64,000 nt of DNA from DASSUC01 sp035650075 (GTDB lineage Bacteria > Actinomycetota > Actinomycetes > Mycobacteriales > Micromonosporaceae): positions 1 to 64,000 of the forward strand of contig DASRII010000496.1 in the NCBI GenBank assembly GCA_035650075.1, given 5' to 3'. Within the stretch, counting starts at the first letter, position 1. Each line of letters opens with the position of its first letter. A program made the translations under genes and the position numbers. Of the stretch, positions 34,137 to 42,601 are shown piece by piece. Below the pieces are notes generated by a model that was not told the DNA's origin, did not search any database, and saw nothing but the letters and a program-made list of their open reading frames with translations.

Positions 34137-36495
34137 AGCCGTCCTCCGGTTCTCGCCCAGCGGTGACGGAAATCTTCGTCTCGGGTGGGCGCCCTCCGCC
34201 GCGGATCGTCGCGGCCACGTCGCGCAGAGTCCCGTCGAGGAGCTCCGTCATGTCGGGCGCGGCTCGCAGGGTCGCCTCGCACTCGTCGCGCAGCCGGAAG
34301 GTGAGCATCGAATGGCCGCCGAGCTCTGCGAACGTGTCCAGCATGCTGATCGGCGACCGGCCCAGGACCCGCCGGTATATCTCGACCAGGGTCGCTTCCA
34401 GCTCGTCGGCGGGGGGAACGACCGTACGCTCGCGCTCGGTCAACTCCTGCCAGATCTTGATCAGTTCGTTCTGATCGAGCTTGCCGTTCACCGTCCTCGG
34501 CAGGTAGTCCACGGGCACGACCCGCTCGGGCCGCATCAGGCGGGGTAGCCCGGCCGTGTGCGCGAGAATCGCCGCGGGGTCCAGGTCGGCGGCGGAGCTC
34601 CCGCCGGCGGGCACGACGAAGGCGAGGAGGCGGAGCGGCTGTCCGTGGGCGATCACCGCGCAGTCGCCGACCGCGGGGTGAGCGGCCAGCACCGACTCGA
34701 TCTCACCGGGTTCGACCCGCAGCCCACGGATCTTGACCTGCCGGTCGATCCGGCCGAGGTGATCCAGCGCGCCGTCCTCGCGGAGCCGACAGAGGTCACC
34801 GGTGCGGTACATCCGCGATCCCGGCGGCCCGTAGGGATCCGCGACGAACCGCTCCGCGGTCCTGCCCGGCTGCCGCCAGTAGCCGTCCGCCAGGCCGACA
34901 ACGCCGCTGATGTACACCTCCCCGGGCGCGCCGACCGGTACGAGATCGAGATTGGCGTCCAGCACGGTCACCCGGAAGTTGTCGGCGGGACGGCCGACCG
35001 GAACGAAGACGCCGCTCGAGCCGGGCTCGATGACATTGTCGGTGACCGGACCGGCCTCGGTCGGACCGAAGGCGTTGACGAGACTGGTCTTGGGCAGCGT
35101 GGCGTGGAAGGCCTCTGGGATCCGCGGGCTCATCGACTCGCCGCCGCACACCACCCACCGCAGCGCGTCGGCTCCAACCGTAGACATCTCGTCCAGGAAG
35201 GTAGGCATCATCGTCGTCACCAGGAAGATCATCGACACGTCGTGATCTCGGACGAGCCTGGCGAGGTGCCGCGGATCGCGCTCGGCGCCGGGCCGGCAGA
35301 TCACCAGGCGCGCCCCGTGGTAGAGCGGCCAGTAGATCTCCCAGATATGGGCGTCCCAGCCGGGGGAGGCCTTGAACAGGGCCGTCTCGCCGGGCTGGAA
35401 TGGGTACTGGCGCTGCATCCAGAAGACATTGGCCAGGGTGCCGGCCGTGCGGGAGACCACGCCCTTGGGGCGGCCGGTCGTCCCCGACGTATAGAGGATG
35501 TGGACCGGCCCGGAGGCGGTGTCGTCGTCGAGCAAATTCGTCGCGGGACGACCGGACCAGGTCTGCTCCGCGCGGACGTCGTGGATCTCCCATGCGCCGT
35601 CCGGTATGCGACCGCGGCAGACCGGGTCGGTCAGCACGTGACGAGGCGCCGAGTCCGCCAGCATCAGCGCGATGCGCTGGTCCGGCAGGTCGGCGTCGAG
35701 GGGAACGTAGGTGGCGCCGGTCTTGGCCGCGGCGTAGGTCGCGACAACCAGGTGGATACCGCGCTGGAGGCAGATGCCGATCCGGGTACCGGGACCAGCA
35801 CCGTGCTCGCGCAGGTAGTGGGCCAATCGGTTCGCGCGCTCGTTCAACTCCCGGTAACTGACCGTGTCCCCGTCCTCGTCCTGCAGAGCGACCGAATCCG
35901 GGGTGCGTTCCACCTGCTCCTCGAACGGTTCCGCCATCGTGCGGTACCGGACCTCCGGGTCGCGCTGCGGGTTGAGGCCGTGCAGGATCCGCTCCCGTTC
36001 CTCGGTGCCGACCAGCGGATGGTCGAGCATCGGCAGATCGGGTTCGTTCGCCATGCCGGCCAGCAGCTGCAGGAAGGAGCGGGCCCAGGCCTGCGCGGAG
36101 GGGAGATCGGACGAGTCCGTCATGGCCTCGACGTACAGATGCCGGCCGGCCCGAGCGATCAGGATCGTCACGGCGACCGGTTGGTCGTCGCCGGCAGCGG
36201 GCGTGGTGGCGTTCCCGGACCGCGGGGCCTGCCGCAGCGCCTCGCGGAAGCTGAGAGAAGTGTCCGGGCTGCCGCCGGCCGCCGGGACGATCGCCTCGAC
36301 CGGCCCCCGGGTGACCAGGACGCGGCAGTCGGTGCCCGGGCGTGGCAGCCGTTCGACCAGCACGCCGGCGCAGATCGACAACGTGACGAAGTCGTCCACC
36401 CCGGCCGCCTCGGCGAGGCAGTGCAGGGTGCCCATCACGCCGTACGGTACGGTGATCGGCCCGATGCAGTCCGTTGTGGACAGAGACCCGTTCAC
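34096..36495 (-). CDS. NRPS protein A-T with condensation-domain remnant
   Basis: The protein has 799 residues. Residues ~1-170 resemble the last third of a condensation domain (FVTLSICAGVLVERL, SFREALRQ) and lack HHxxxDG. An intact adenylation domain follows: A3 YTSGTTGRPKGV ~330, A5 NAFGPTEAG ~477, A7 YRTGDL, A10 VNGKLDQ ~668. A carrier (LGGHSML, Ser ~728) comes next, then a disordered charged tail. By hand alignment the pocket is D-A-W-F-V-G-A-P-V. The GTG start overlaps the KAS III stop (GTGA). It may present an amino acid to the halogenase-like enzyme, or charge the orphan carrier of the C-A*-T-TE protein. Confidence 0.92.
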   Translation of the reverse strand: MNGSLSTTDCIGPITVPYGVMGTLHCLAEAAGVDDFVTLSICAGVLVERLPRPGTDCRVLVTRGPVEAIVPAAGGSPDTSLSFREALRQAPRSGNATTPAAGDDQPVAVTILIARAGRHLYVEAMTDSSDLPSAQAWARSFLQLLAGMANEPDLPMLDHPLVGTEERERILHGLNPQRDPEVRYRTMAEPFEEQVERTPDSVALQDEDGDTVSYRELNERANRLAHYLREHGAGPGTRIGICLQRGIHLVVATYAAAKTGATYVPLDADLPDQRIALMLADSAPRHVLTDPVCRGRIPDGAWEIHDVRAEQTWSGRPATNLLDDDTASGPVHILYTSGTTGRPKGVVSRTAGTLANVFWMQRQYPFQPGETALFKASPGWDAHIWEIYWPLYHGARLVICRPGAERDPRHLARLVRDHDVSMIFLVTTMMPTFLDEMSTVGADALRWVVCGGESMSPRIPEAFHATLPKTSLVNAFGPTEAGPVTDNVIEPGSSGVFVPVGRPADNFRVTVLDANLDLVPVGAPGEVYISGVVGLADGYWRQPGRTAERFVADPYGPPGSRMYRTGDLCRLREDGALDHLGRIDRQVKIRGLRVEPGEIESVLAAHPAVGDCAVIAHGQPLRLLAFVVPAGGSSAADLDPAAILAHTAGLPRLMRPERVVPVDYLPRTVNGKLDQNELIKIWQELTERERTVVPPADELEATLVEIYRRVLGRSPISMLDTFAELGGHSMLTFRLRDECEATLRAAPDMTELLDGTLRDVAATIRGGGRPPETKISVTAGREPEDGFGHSDDRRHGEAR

Positions 36496-37424
36496 CGCGC
36501 GCTTCCCTCGAAGAGTCCGCAGGCATAGAACCCCGGCGCCAGGGATTGCGCCAGATACGTATCCCCGGACCGGATGCCGAACCGCTCGTGATAATCGATC
36601 AGGTTGATCATCCAGTCGGCGTTTCCGCAGTGTCCGTAGGCGGCGAGCGTCTCGACGAAGTGCAGCGTGTCCGGCAGCAGACCGACAGACGTCCCATTGA
36701 ACAACGTCAGCGGCTTGTGCAGGTTGGCCGCGAACACCTTGGCTATCTGCCCCAGCTGCCGGTCGCCGGCGCGGAGCACCGCGGCCAGCGTCCGGTCGGC
36801 CACGTTCTTCCGCGAGATGAACGAGTCGCGGCCGCGCAACCCGTCCGGATCCACCTTGACCGCGCACGAGACCAGCCGCACCAGCCCCGGATCGTCCCGG
36901 GTCAGCAGGCAGCTGACGGCCGCATCACCGAACACCGCGTAGGAAAGCACCCGGTCGCGGTCGTGCGGCACGAAATCCACGGCGACCACCACCACGTGCG
37001 TCACCTCCGGATCGGAGAACAGCTCATGGCCGTGCCGCAGGGCGGTCAGCGAGCTACAGCACCGTTGGAAGGACACGACATGCGGGACGCAGTCGTCCAG
37101 TCCCACGGCGAGGAGCACTCGGCCCGCGAAGTCGGATGGCAACCGCGCAAGGGTCGGGTCGCTGGTCGCGAACACGATGTGGTCGATGTCCGCGGCGGAG
37201 GCGCCGGCGTCCCGCAGGGTCCGGCGCACGGCGTCGACGACATACTCCTCCACCGGACCCGACATCTTCCGGTACGTCGTACATCCCATCTCGGCGAAAT
37301 CGGTACCGAACGACACGGTCTCCCAGAGGGCTTCGAAATCGGGGATGTTATCCGGCTTGCATTCCACGTCGCCGAAAGCGCACGCGAACGAGCCGATCCC
37401 GATGTCTTCGTGATCCGAGATCAT
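36492..37424 (-). CDS. KAS III-like condensing/acyl-transfer enzyme
   Basis: The 310-residue thiolase-fold protein has IDHIVFATSDP in the N-terminal half and the nucleophile region SFQRCCSS (Cys122/123). AVFGDAAVSCLL follows, with C-terminal segments NLHKPL and AAYGHCGNADW. The usual triad is Cys-His-Asn; here the Asn site seems to read His (YGHCGN instead of YGN). This suggests acyl transfer rather than decarboxylative condensation. AAGGAA precedes the ATG. It sits between a carrier protein and an A-T protein, so it may move an acyl group between them. The family call is good; the reaction is inference. Confidence 0.75.
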   Translation of the reverse strand: MISDHEDIGIGSFACAFGDVECKPDNIPDFEALWETVSFGTDFAEMGCTTYRKMSGPVEEYVVDAVRRTLRDAGASAADIDHIVFATSDPTLARLPSDFAGRVLLAVGLDDCVPHVVSFQRCCSSLTALRHGHELFSDPEVTHVVVVAVDFVPHDRDRVLSYAVFGDAAVSCLLTRDDPGLVRLVSCAVKVDPDGLRGRDSFISRKNVADRTLAAVLRAGDRQLGQIAKVFAANLHKPLTLFNGTSVGLLPDTLHFVETLAAYGHCGNADWMINLIDYHERFGIRSGDTYLAQSLAPGFYACGLFEGSAR

Positions 37425-37484
37425 GATTCCTTCGATCGGCAGTACGGACGAGGGAAGATGCCAGACCCGGCGAGGCGGCGTACG

Positions 37485-37766
37485 TCAGGATCGAGCCGGT
37501 ACGACCGCGCTCGCGTCGATCTCGCGGAGTACGGAGACGATGCCGTCGACGTCGTTCAGCTGAGGGACCCATTCCGGGCGGACTGTGACGGTGCCGTTCG
37601 CGTACTCCTTGATGTAGTTCAACAGCACGATGATCATGTTGAGCGAGCTGATGCCCAGCTCCTCGCGGGACTGCGCCCGGACGATCTGCTCGTAGGTGAG
37701 GTCGCCGCCCATGGTTTGAGTCGCGAGGAACTCGGCGAACTTGTGCCGGTAGTCGTCAGCGCCCAT
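37485..37766 (-). CDS. Acyl/peptidyl carrier protein
   Basis: A 93-residue stand-alone carrier. The phosphopantetheine Ser lies in ELGISSLNMIIVL, with Ser replacing Asp before it. The start overlaps the end of the non-heme iron enzyme gene by 11 bp. SyrB2-family enzymes act on aminoacyl groups bound to a carrier, so this is the first candidate platform. It differs from the carrier at 5756-6013 and seems dedicated to this operon. Confidence 0.82.
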   Translation of the reverse strand: MGADDYRHKFAEFLATQTMGGDLTYEQIVRAQSREELGISSLNMIIVLLNYIKEYANGTVTVRPEWVPQLNDVDGIVSVLREIDASAVVPARS

Positions 37767-38682
37767 TGCTCTCGACCTTCGGGAAGGTGAAGCCGTTGAG
37801 GTTCTTCTCGTAGATCCGGTTGTGCCCGTACTTGTCCTCGCCGGACACCATGACGCAGCCGTGCTTGTCGAGGCTGATCGAGTCGCCGAACCCGCTGAGA
37901 CGGTCGATGTGCTCGTAGACCCGGACGGACGGCGAGACGTAGCGGGACGCCATGCCCACGCGCTTGTCGGCACTCGTGTTCGGGCGCGAGCCGTGGACGC
38001 ACTTGGCCAGGAAGATGACGAACTGGCCCGCCTTCAGCTCCATATCGACGATCTCGTGCTTGTTCGGATCCCAGTCCTTGTCGAGCTTGAGCTCCGCGTA
38101 GTCGTAGCCGAAGAAGTCGTGGGACTTGTTCTCCACGTTGTACGACATCGGCTTCGTCTCGTCGTAGTACCACTGCTTGTGGCTGCCGGGCAGGAAGCGG
38201 AGGCAGGCGTGATCCCGGTCCGCATTGCTGAAGGCGGTCCAGACGGTCAGCTCCTGCGTGGGCGCCGTGGACTCCTCGGTGTACCTCAGCGAGGGATACG
38301 AGACGGTGGCCGACTCGAACACGGTGAACGCCTCGACCTGGTGCCAGCCCGTTCCCGTCGCGCCCGGCTCCTTCTCGAAGATGTGCGTCTTCCAGCACAT
38401 GATGTCCTCGCCCATGAGGCTGCGAAGCTTGTGCACGATCGTCGGATGCGCGATGTGCTTGGACAGCGCGTCGCAGTCGAGGTGGCGGTCGTAGTTGATG
38501 ATGGTCGAGTTGTGTGGCTTGTTCGCGGACGTGACCATCTCGATCATGCCCTGGCTCCAGACCAGCGGAGCCTCTTCCTCGGAGTAGAGGTCGAACGGCC
38601 CGAGGAACCCGTTCTCCTTGAAGAAATCCACCTGTTCGGCCGTCAGCCCTTGGGTCGCCGTTTCGATACTGCTTTCAGCCAC
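37756..38682 (-). CDS. SyrB2-like non-heme iron halogenase/oxygenase with His-x-Val motif
   Basis: The 308-residue protein of the chlorinating-enzyme branch of the PhyH fold. GTGWHQVEAF carries His114, and Val116 sits where halogenases have Ala or Gly and hydroxylases have Asp or Glu. The second ligand is His230 in KCVHGSRPN. Arg241 and GMASRYV follow, as in SyrB2. Without a carboxylate ligand, an open iron site for chloride is possible, but Val is bulkier than usual. The GTG at 38682 follows AGGAAGGA; an ATG at 38700 would put that site inside the gene. It opens the leftward operon. KthP, which chlorinates piperazate in kutzneride biosynthesis, is a suggestive precedent. Confidence 0.8.
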   Translation of the reverse strand: MAESSIETATQGLTAEQVDFFKENGFLGPFDLYSEEEAPLVWSQGMIEMVTSANKPHNSTIINYDRHLDCDALSKHIAHPTIVHKLRSLMGEDIMCWKTHIFEKEPGATGTGWHQVEAFTVFESATVSYPSLRYTEESTAPTQELTVWTAFSNADRDHACLRFLPGSHKQWYYDETKPMSYNVENKSHDFFGYDYAELKLDKDWDPNKHEIVDMELKAGQFVIFLAKCVHGSRPNTSADKRVGMASRYVSPSVRVYEHIDRLSGFGDSISLDKHGCVMVSGEDKYGHNRIYEKNLNGFTFPKVESNGR

Positions 38683-38953
38683 CTTGATTTCCTTCCTCAT
38701 GATGTATGTACTTGCTGGTCTGACGTGCCTGGAATAAGGAACGCGGGGGCCAATCAGGCCCACCGTAAGCGCCCGCCGACCGAGCCGTCTTGTCACTGGA
38801 ACCGGGGTCCGCGAGAGCCGTTGATCGATGGCCGCCCCTCGATCGCGGTCGGCATGAGGTCGTGGACCGGTTGCGGCACGACGTGGGCGAGGCGTTCGAC
38901 GAGTTGCGATTCCGGGGTGGCGGAGGGGCAGGGCGGGCTGGTCCAATCGCCGG

Positions 38954-39097
38954 ATGGCCTATCCACAACCGCCGAAGCGTGGTGCCCGTCCGTCCAGGAT
39001 CCTGGCGTGGGTCATAGCGGGGATCATTCTGGGCGTGGTGCTGTGCTGCGGTGGGCTGTTCCTCGCCGGCACAGTTTCACCGAGCTTGTACCGATAG
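38954..39097 (+). CDS. Small membrane protein, 47 residues (possibly truncated)
   Basis: The product has a short Pro/basic head (MAYPQPPKRGARPSR), one clear membrane helix (ILAWVIAGIILGVVLCCGGL) and the tail AGTVSPSLYR. This resembles the N-terminal anchor of actinobacterial DUF4190/DUF4352-type proteins, so it may be the stump of a longer gene. No ribosome-binding site is close. The 271 bp between it and the halogenase-like gene should hold the leftward operon promoter; I see no clear -35/-10 pair, only a weak GGGCC/GGCCC dyad at 38747-38761. Confidence 0.45.
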   Translation: MAYPQPPKRGARPSRILAWVIAGIILGVVLCCGGLFLAGTVSPSLYR

Positions 39098-39121
39098 CGG
39101 GCGCCCGCGAGCGTCAGGCTG

Positions 39122-40465
39122 TCAATGGCCCGCGCCCGGCCGTCGGGCCGGGCCGTAGGTTCGATAGCGGTCGAGGTGCGCGGTGTACCTGACGGTGAAC
39201 GCAGCCATCTGCTCAGAGGTAACGCCGACGTCGTTGAGTAGTCGGTCGTAGTCGCGCACGTCGAGTAGCCGCCTACGGAGCTGGAACGCCAATCGATACG
39301 GGCGGCGTAGCCACCAGTTGCGAATCGAGTCGCGCGCGGTCGTCAGCAGGTTTCCCGTATATGCGGTCACGTCGAGCGGGTTGGCGAGCACGCCGCCAAT
39401 GTCGGGCGCCAGGTCTAGTGCCTGGTCGACCGCGGCACCACGGTCGGATGCCACCGCCCTGAGCTGTGTCATGACCTCGCGAAATCGACGTTTCGCCTTC
39501 CGGCGATCGCCAAGCGATGCCGACTCCGACGACTCCGTTTGTAGCCGGGCGAGCGCCGCGCGCAACGGGCCGTACTCGGACCGCAGGCCGGCCACGGCGT
39601 CGCCGTAGGACTCGCCGCCGCGCACGCGGTCGAGGAAGAGGGCAAGCGCCGGGGGCAGATACAACACCTGCGCGGCGTCGTCGGCGTACACCTCCTCGAC
39701 GGTTGTGCGGAACGACTCCGCTATGGCGCCGTACACGGCGTCCTGCGTCGACTCGGCGACGTGGTTGACGAGCTGGTAGTACTGCGGAAGCCGCATGCAG
39801 GACGGATAGAACGGCAAACCGGTGTGGGCGGCGAACCGCCAGTACACGAGAGTGCGCAGCCGCGAAGCGCTGTCGACGATGTTCGTGCCAGACTTGCCCG
39901 AGAACGCCCGTGCGAGCAGGTCCGTGCCCAGGGCCTCGATTGGCGTGAGGTCGCGGTCCGAACGCAGTCCATGGAACCGCTCGAACTCTCGCCGATCCAG
40001 CCGACCCTCCGCGGCGCGCTGGAAACTGTCGACCACCAACGGCGTGATGCGCGACCACGGGCCGTCGGTAGCGCGGAACTGCGTACCGTCGAGCGCCGAC
40101 CGGACAAAGCAGGTGGCATCCGAGAGCGTCACGCGCGGACCATGGGCCGCCGCTTCCGACCTGGTGTGGAGGAATGTACCCAGTTCGGCGGCTATCGACT
40201 GTTCGTACTGCGACGTATCGAGGACTCGAAGCACCCCGCCGTCGATCAATGCGGTTCGTAGCTCGAGAGTGGCCGCGTCTGCGGGCAGTTCGCTAGCCAG
40301 GACATAGAGGCGTTCATACACCAGTACCGCGTCGAGAAGCAGGCTCAGCTGGATCAAACGCTCGGCGCCGTCGCGGTCCTGCCCCGAACGGGACGCGAGC
40401 AGCCTCGACGCTTCGCAGACCAATGTCTGGTCGACGAGCACGTTGCCGGCCGCATCAATAGCCAT
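39122..40465 (-). CDS. Hypothetical protein, 447 residues
   Basis: I do not recognise a domain. The protein is mostly helical, without membrane segments or signal peptide. Residues ~30-60 (SGQDRDGAERLIQLSLLLDAVLVYERL) look like a helical pair, and the C-terminal half is rich in Arg. Compositional bias matches the flanking chromosome rather than foreign DNA. ATG 40465 is used; an in-frame start at 40495 is possible. It stands alone next to the end of the biosynthetic cluster. Function unknown. Confidence 0.7.
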   Translation of the reverse strand: MAIDAAGNVLVDQTLVCEASRLLASRSGQDRDGAERLIQLSLLLDAVLVYERLYVLASELPADAATLELRTALIDGGVLRVLDTSQYEQSIAAELGTFLHTRSEAAAHGPRVTLSDATCFVRSALDGTQFRATDGPWSRITPLVVDSFQRAAEGRLDRREFERFHGLRSDRDLTPIEALGTDLLARAFSGKSGTNIVDSASRLRTLVYWRFAAHTGLPFYPSCMRLPQYYQLVNHVAESTQDAVYGAIAESFRTTVEEVYADDAAQVLYLPPALALFLDRVRGGESYGDAVAGLRSEYGPLRAALARLQTESSESASLGDRRKAKRRFREVMTQLRAVASDRGAAVDQALDLAPDIGGVLANPLDVTAYTGNLLTTARDSIRNWWLRRPYRLAFQLRRRLLDVRDYDRLLNDVGVTSEQMAAFTVRYTAHLDRYRTYGPARRPGAGH

Positions 40466-40596
40466 CGGTGGGCACGGTACCGGGTCGCCGGGCATTCGTG
40501 GCTGGCAGCCGCCCTCGCCTACACCGACGAAGGTGGCTGGCCGACAGTTGCCGGCATCGATCGATCGATTGTTACCCTAGCTCCGGAGGTGGGTTG

Positions 40597-40674
40597 GTGA
40601 GCACGGCTGAGGGACTCGACGCACAACCCGTCCAGTTTGGACAGTTGCACGTCGTCGGTTCGGAGGTCGGCTAG
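40597..40674 (+). CDS. Short leader ORF, 25 residues
   Basis: The GTG is preceded by CGGAGGTG at good spacing. The ORF ends two bases before the next ATG, whose own GGAGG lies inside it. This layout suggests translational coupling. The peptide (MSTAEGLDAQPVQFGQLHVV...) has no known motif. It could be a real small protein or simply a leader. A four-unit CGAT run and GTTACCCTAG just upstream (40557-40580) may be part of the promoter. Confidence 0.35.
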   Translation: MSTAEGLDAQPVQFGQLHVVGSEVG

Positions 40675-40676
40675 CG

Positions 40677-41321
40677 ATGACCGACCCAACCGCGGCGTTC
40701 ATGGCGGAGCTCGAACGGACGATCGCCGCGGCGCCACAGCGCGTCGAGGCGACCGATGACAGCGGCGCGGTACAAGTGGTGCTGGGGCCGGACGGGCTGC
40801 CGGAGTCGATACAGGTCGCTGAGGACTGGCTGCGCCTGGTGGGGTCCGAGGCGCTCGGCGACGCTGTCACGCAGGCGTCGGTCGCGGCCGTGGCCCGCCG
40901 CGGCCAGCTTTGGTCCGAGGCGCTGCGGCAGCCGCCCGAGCCAGGCCGGACCGCGCCCTCCGGCGTCGACCCGTCCCGAGTACCGCCGGACGCGGTCCGC
41001 CCGCCGCGCATGCTCATGGAGGATGTGCTGGCCCTGACGGACGAACCGATCCAAGGCGGACCGGCGGCCGCCCGGGCGACCGGCGTCACCGCCCTGGGCA
41101 AGCTCAGCCTGAGCCTGGATCCCAGCGGCACCGTGTCGTGCACGGCGGACGCGCACTGGGCGTCCCAGCTGACCGCGGAGGAACTGACCGACGCGCTCGA
41201 CCGGGTCCTGGCGGCGGCGCGCGCTGAGTTTGCCGGCGCCGCGGCCGCCCGGGCGGCGCTCGGTGAGCGCGTCGACGACCTGTACGCCCGGCTGCGGGGA
41301 CTGCTCCGCAGCCTGTCCTGA
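40677..41321 (+). CDS. YbaB/EbfC-like protein
   Basis: The 214-residue protein has two YbaB-like beta-hairpin/helix units: AVQVVLGPDGLPESIQV near residue 30 and GKLSLSLDPSGTVSCTA near residue 140. Each is followed by a long helix. A Pro-rich linker joins them. In actinobacteria such proteins head gene rows with helical WXG-like proteins and secreted toxins, as seems to be the case here. DNA binding is the classical YbaB role; a partner or chaperone role in secretion is equally possible. Confidence 0.6.
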   Translation: MTDPTAAFMAELERTIAAAPQRVEATDDSGAVQVVLGPDGLPESIQVAEDWLRLVGSEALGDAVTQASVAAVARRGQLWSEALRQPPEPGRTAPSGVDPSRVPPDAVRPPRMLMEDVLALTDEPIQGGPAAARATGVTALGKLSLSLDPSGTVSCTADAHWASQLTAEELTDALDRVLAAARAEFAGAAAARAALGERVDDLYARLRGLLRSLS

Positions 41322-41344
41322 AATCTCGAAGGGACGTGACGTCG

Positions 41345-41713
41345 ATGACCGACCGGGTCTATCTGGTGCTCGACAAGATCGAGGAGCATGCACAGCGGTG
41401 GGAGAGGTGGGGTCCGAAGCTGACCGAGGTCGCCACCGCCATAGACCACCTGGAGTTTCGCCACCTGAGCCAAGCCAAGGACTTCCAGTCGGTGATGTCA
41501 CAACACGAGGCACTCATCACGAAGATCGGTGGCGGCTGCCGGGAGGGCGCGGCCATTTGGGCGGCGATAGCCGCGATGCTTCGCGTCGCCGAACACAAGT
41601 ACGAGTTCAACGAGGACGCGGCGAGGCAGCGGCTCACGAGACTCCACGACGAGGCCCGGGCCGACGCCAACCACCCCATGCACGCCCGGATGACGCAGAG
41701 CCCGGCTAGGTGA
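41345..41713 (+). CDS. Helical WXG100-like protein
   Basis: The 122-residue all-helical protein has a W-rich turn (RWERWGPKLTE) that resembles the helix-turn-helix of WXG100/ESX substrates, though the exact W-x-G is not present. A second helix pair contains GAAIWAAIAAMLRVAEHKYEFNED. The ATG at 41345 is chosen after GAAGGGA; a GTG at 41336 is in frame. It lies six bases before the next start, so it is likely co-expressed with the 274-residue protein. Function inferred from layout only. Confidence 0.55.
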   Translation: MTDRVYLVLDKIEEHAQRWERWGPKLTEVATAIDHLEFRHLSQAKDFQSVMSQHEALITKIGGGCREGAAIWAAIAAMLRVAEHKYEFNEDAARQRLTRLHDEARADANHPMHARMTQSPAR

Positions 41714-41719
41714 TCCGCC

Positions 41720-42544
41720 ATGGCCCAGCTGGAGGATCTGCTGCCAAGCCGTCCTCGTACCCGCGAGGAATGGCAGGCGTTCGTGCGCTGGTTCGCGACG
41801 GTCGTCGACACCTTGGAAAGGACGATCAGATGGATCGAAGGGACTCCCGGCCTGGAGTACTCCCCAATGATCAAAGGTGTGCTCACGATGGCGAAGAACG
41901 TACTGGAGACCGCCAAGGAGCTCTTGCTCGAGGCGTCGGAGGTGCCGTTCGCTCTGGTCGCTGACATCCGAATCTGGCTGGACGTCGCAGAGCTGGTTCG
42001 GGAGATCCGGGACGAGACGACTGAGCACGCGTTCGACGTGGACTCGAGCTTCCGCGGGCGGTCCGGGTCCACGCCCTGGCACGGCCGGTTCGCCGAGGCG
42101 TACCTGTCCCAGATCGTGCCACAGAACCTCCATGTCGCGTTCGTTATGGAGAGCGCGGAGAAGGCCGCCGGGTCGCTGGCCAACCTCATGGGCGCCTGCA
42201 TTACGAAGTACAACGTCTGGTCGGCGGTCGCGTGGGAGATCGCGGCGGTACTCCCGTTCGTGTTCTTCAGTCCCGCTGAGTGGATGACGATCGTGCGGCA
42301 GTACGCCGCCGCGAACGCGCTCACCGCGGACGCCAACGAGGTCGTCCGGCGGGAAACCCAGAAGATGCGCACGCTGGTCGACATGCGGCCGAGGATGAGG
42401 AACCAGGTCCGGCGCGGCGACTACGGCGTGGACCGGGACTGGCCGAACCCGTTCAACAGCCGGCTGTTCATCCGGGGCGAGGTCCGCAACGGCCGCGTCT
42501 TCCTCGAGGGGGGCGAACCGCTGGCCATCAACCGGGTCCCCTGA
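41720..42544 (+). CDS. Possible secreted toxin/effector of the YbaB-helical row
   Basis: The 274-residue protein has an N-terminal helical part (residues 1-130), a hydrophobic segment (VWSAVAWEIAAVLPFVFF, ~residues 175-192) and a C-terminal basic domain with DRDWPNPFNSRLFIRGEV. Such a modular plan, followed at once by an immunity-type gene, is common for polymorphic toxins. No nuclease or protease motif is recognised. Toxin status is inference from neighbours. Confidence 0.5.
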   Translation: MAQLEDLLPSRPRTREEWQAFVRWFATVVDTLERTIRWIEGTPGLEYSPMIKGVLTMAKNVLETAKELLLEASEVPFALVADIRIWLDVAELVREIRDETTEHAFDVDSSFRGRSGSTPWHGRFAEAYLSQIVPQNLHVAFVMESAEKAAGSLANLMGACITKYNVWSAVAWEIAAVLPFVFFSPAEWMTIVRQYAAANALTADANEVVRRETQKMRTLVDMRPRMRNQVRRGDYGVDRDWPNPFNSRLFIRGEVRNGRVFLEGGEPLAINRVP

Positions 42545-42601
42545 CCGGGGGCCGTGCCACAATGCCGCGTGCTCGTGCGTAGCTGGAAGGAGCGTCCGAC
42601 C

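Noticed and set aside
40555..40572. CGAT tandem run as a functional microsatellite
   Set aside because: Only about four units, which is too short to claim phase variation; it is mentioned only as part of a possible promoter.
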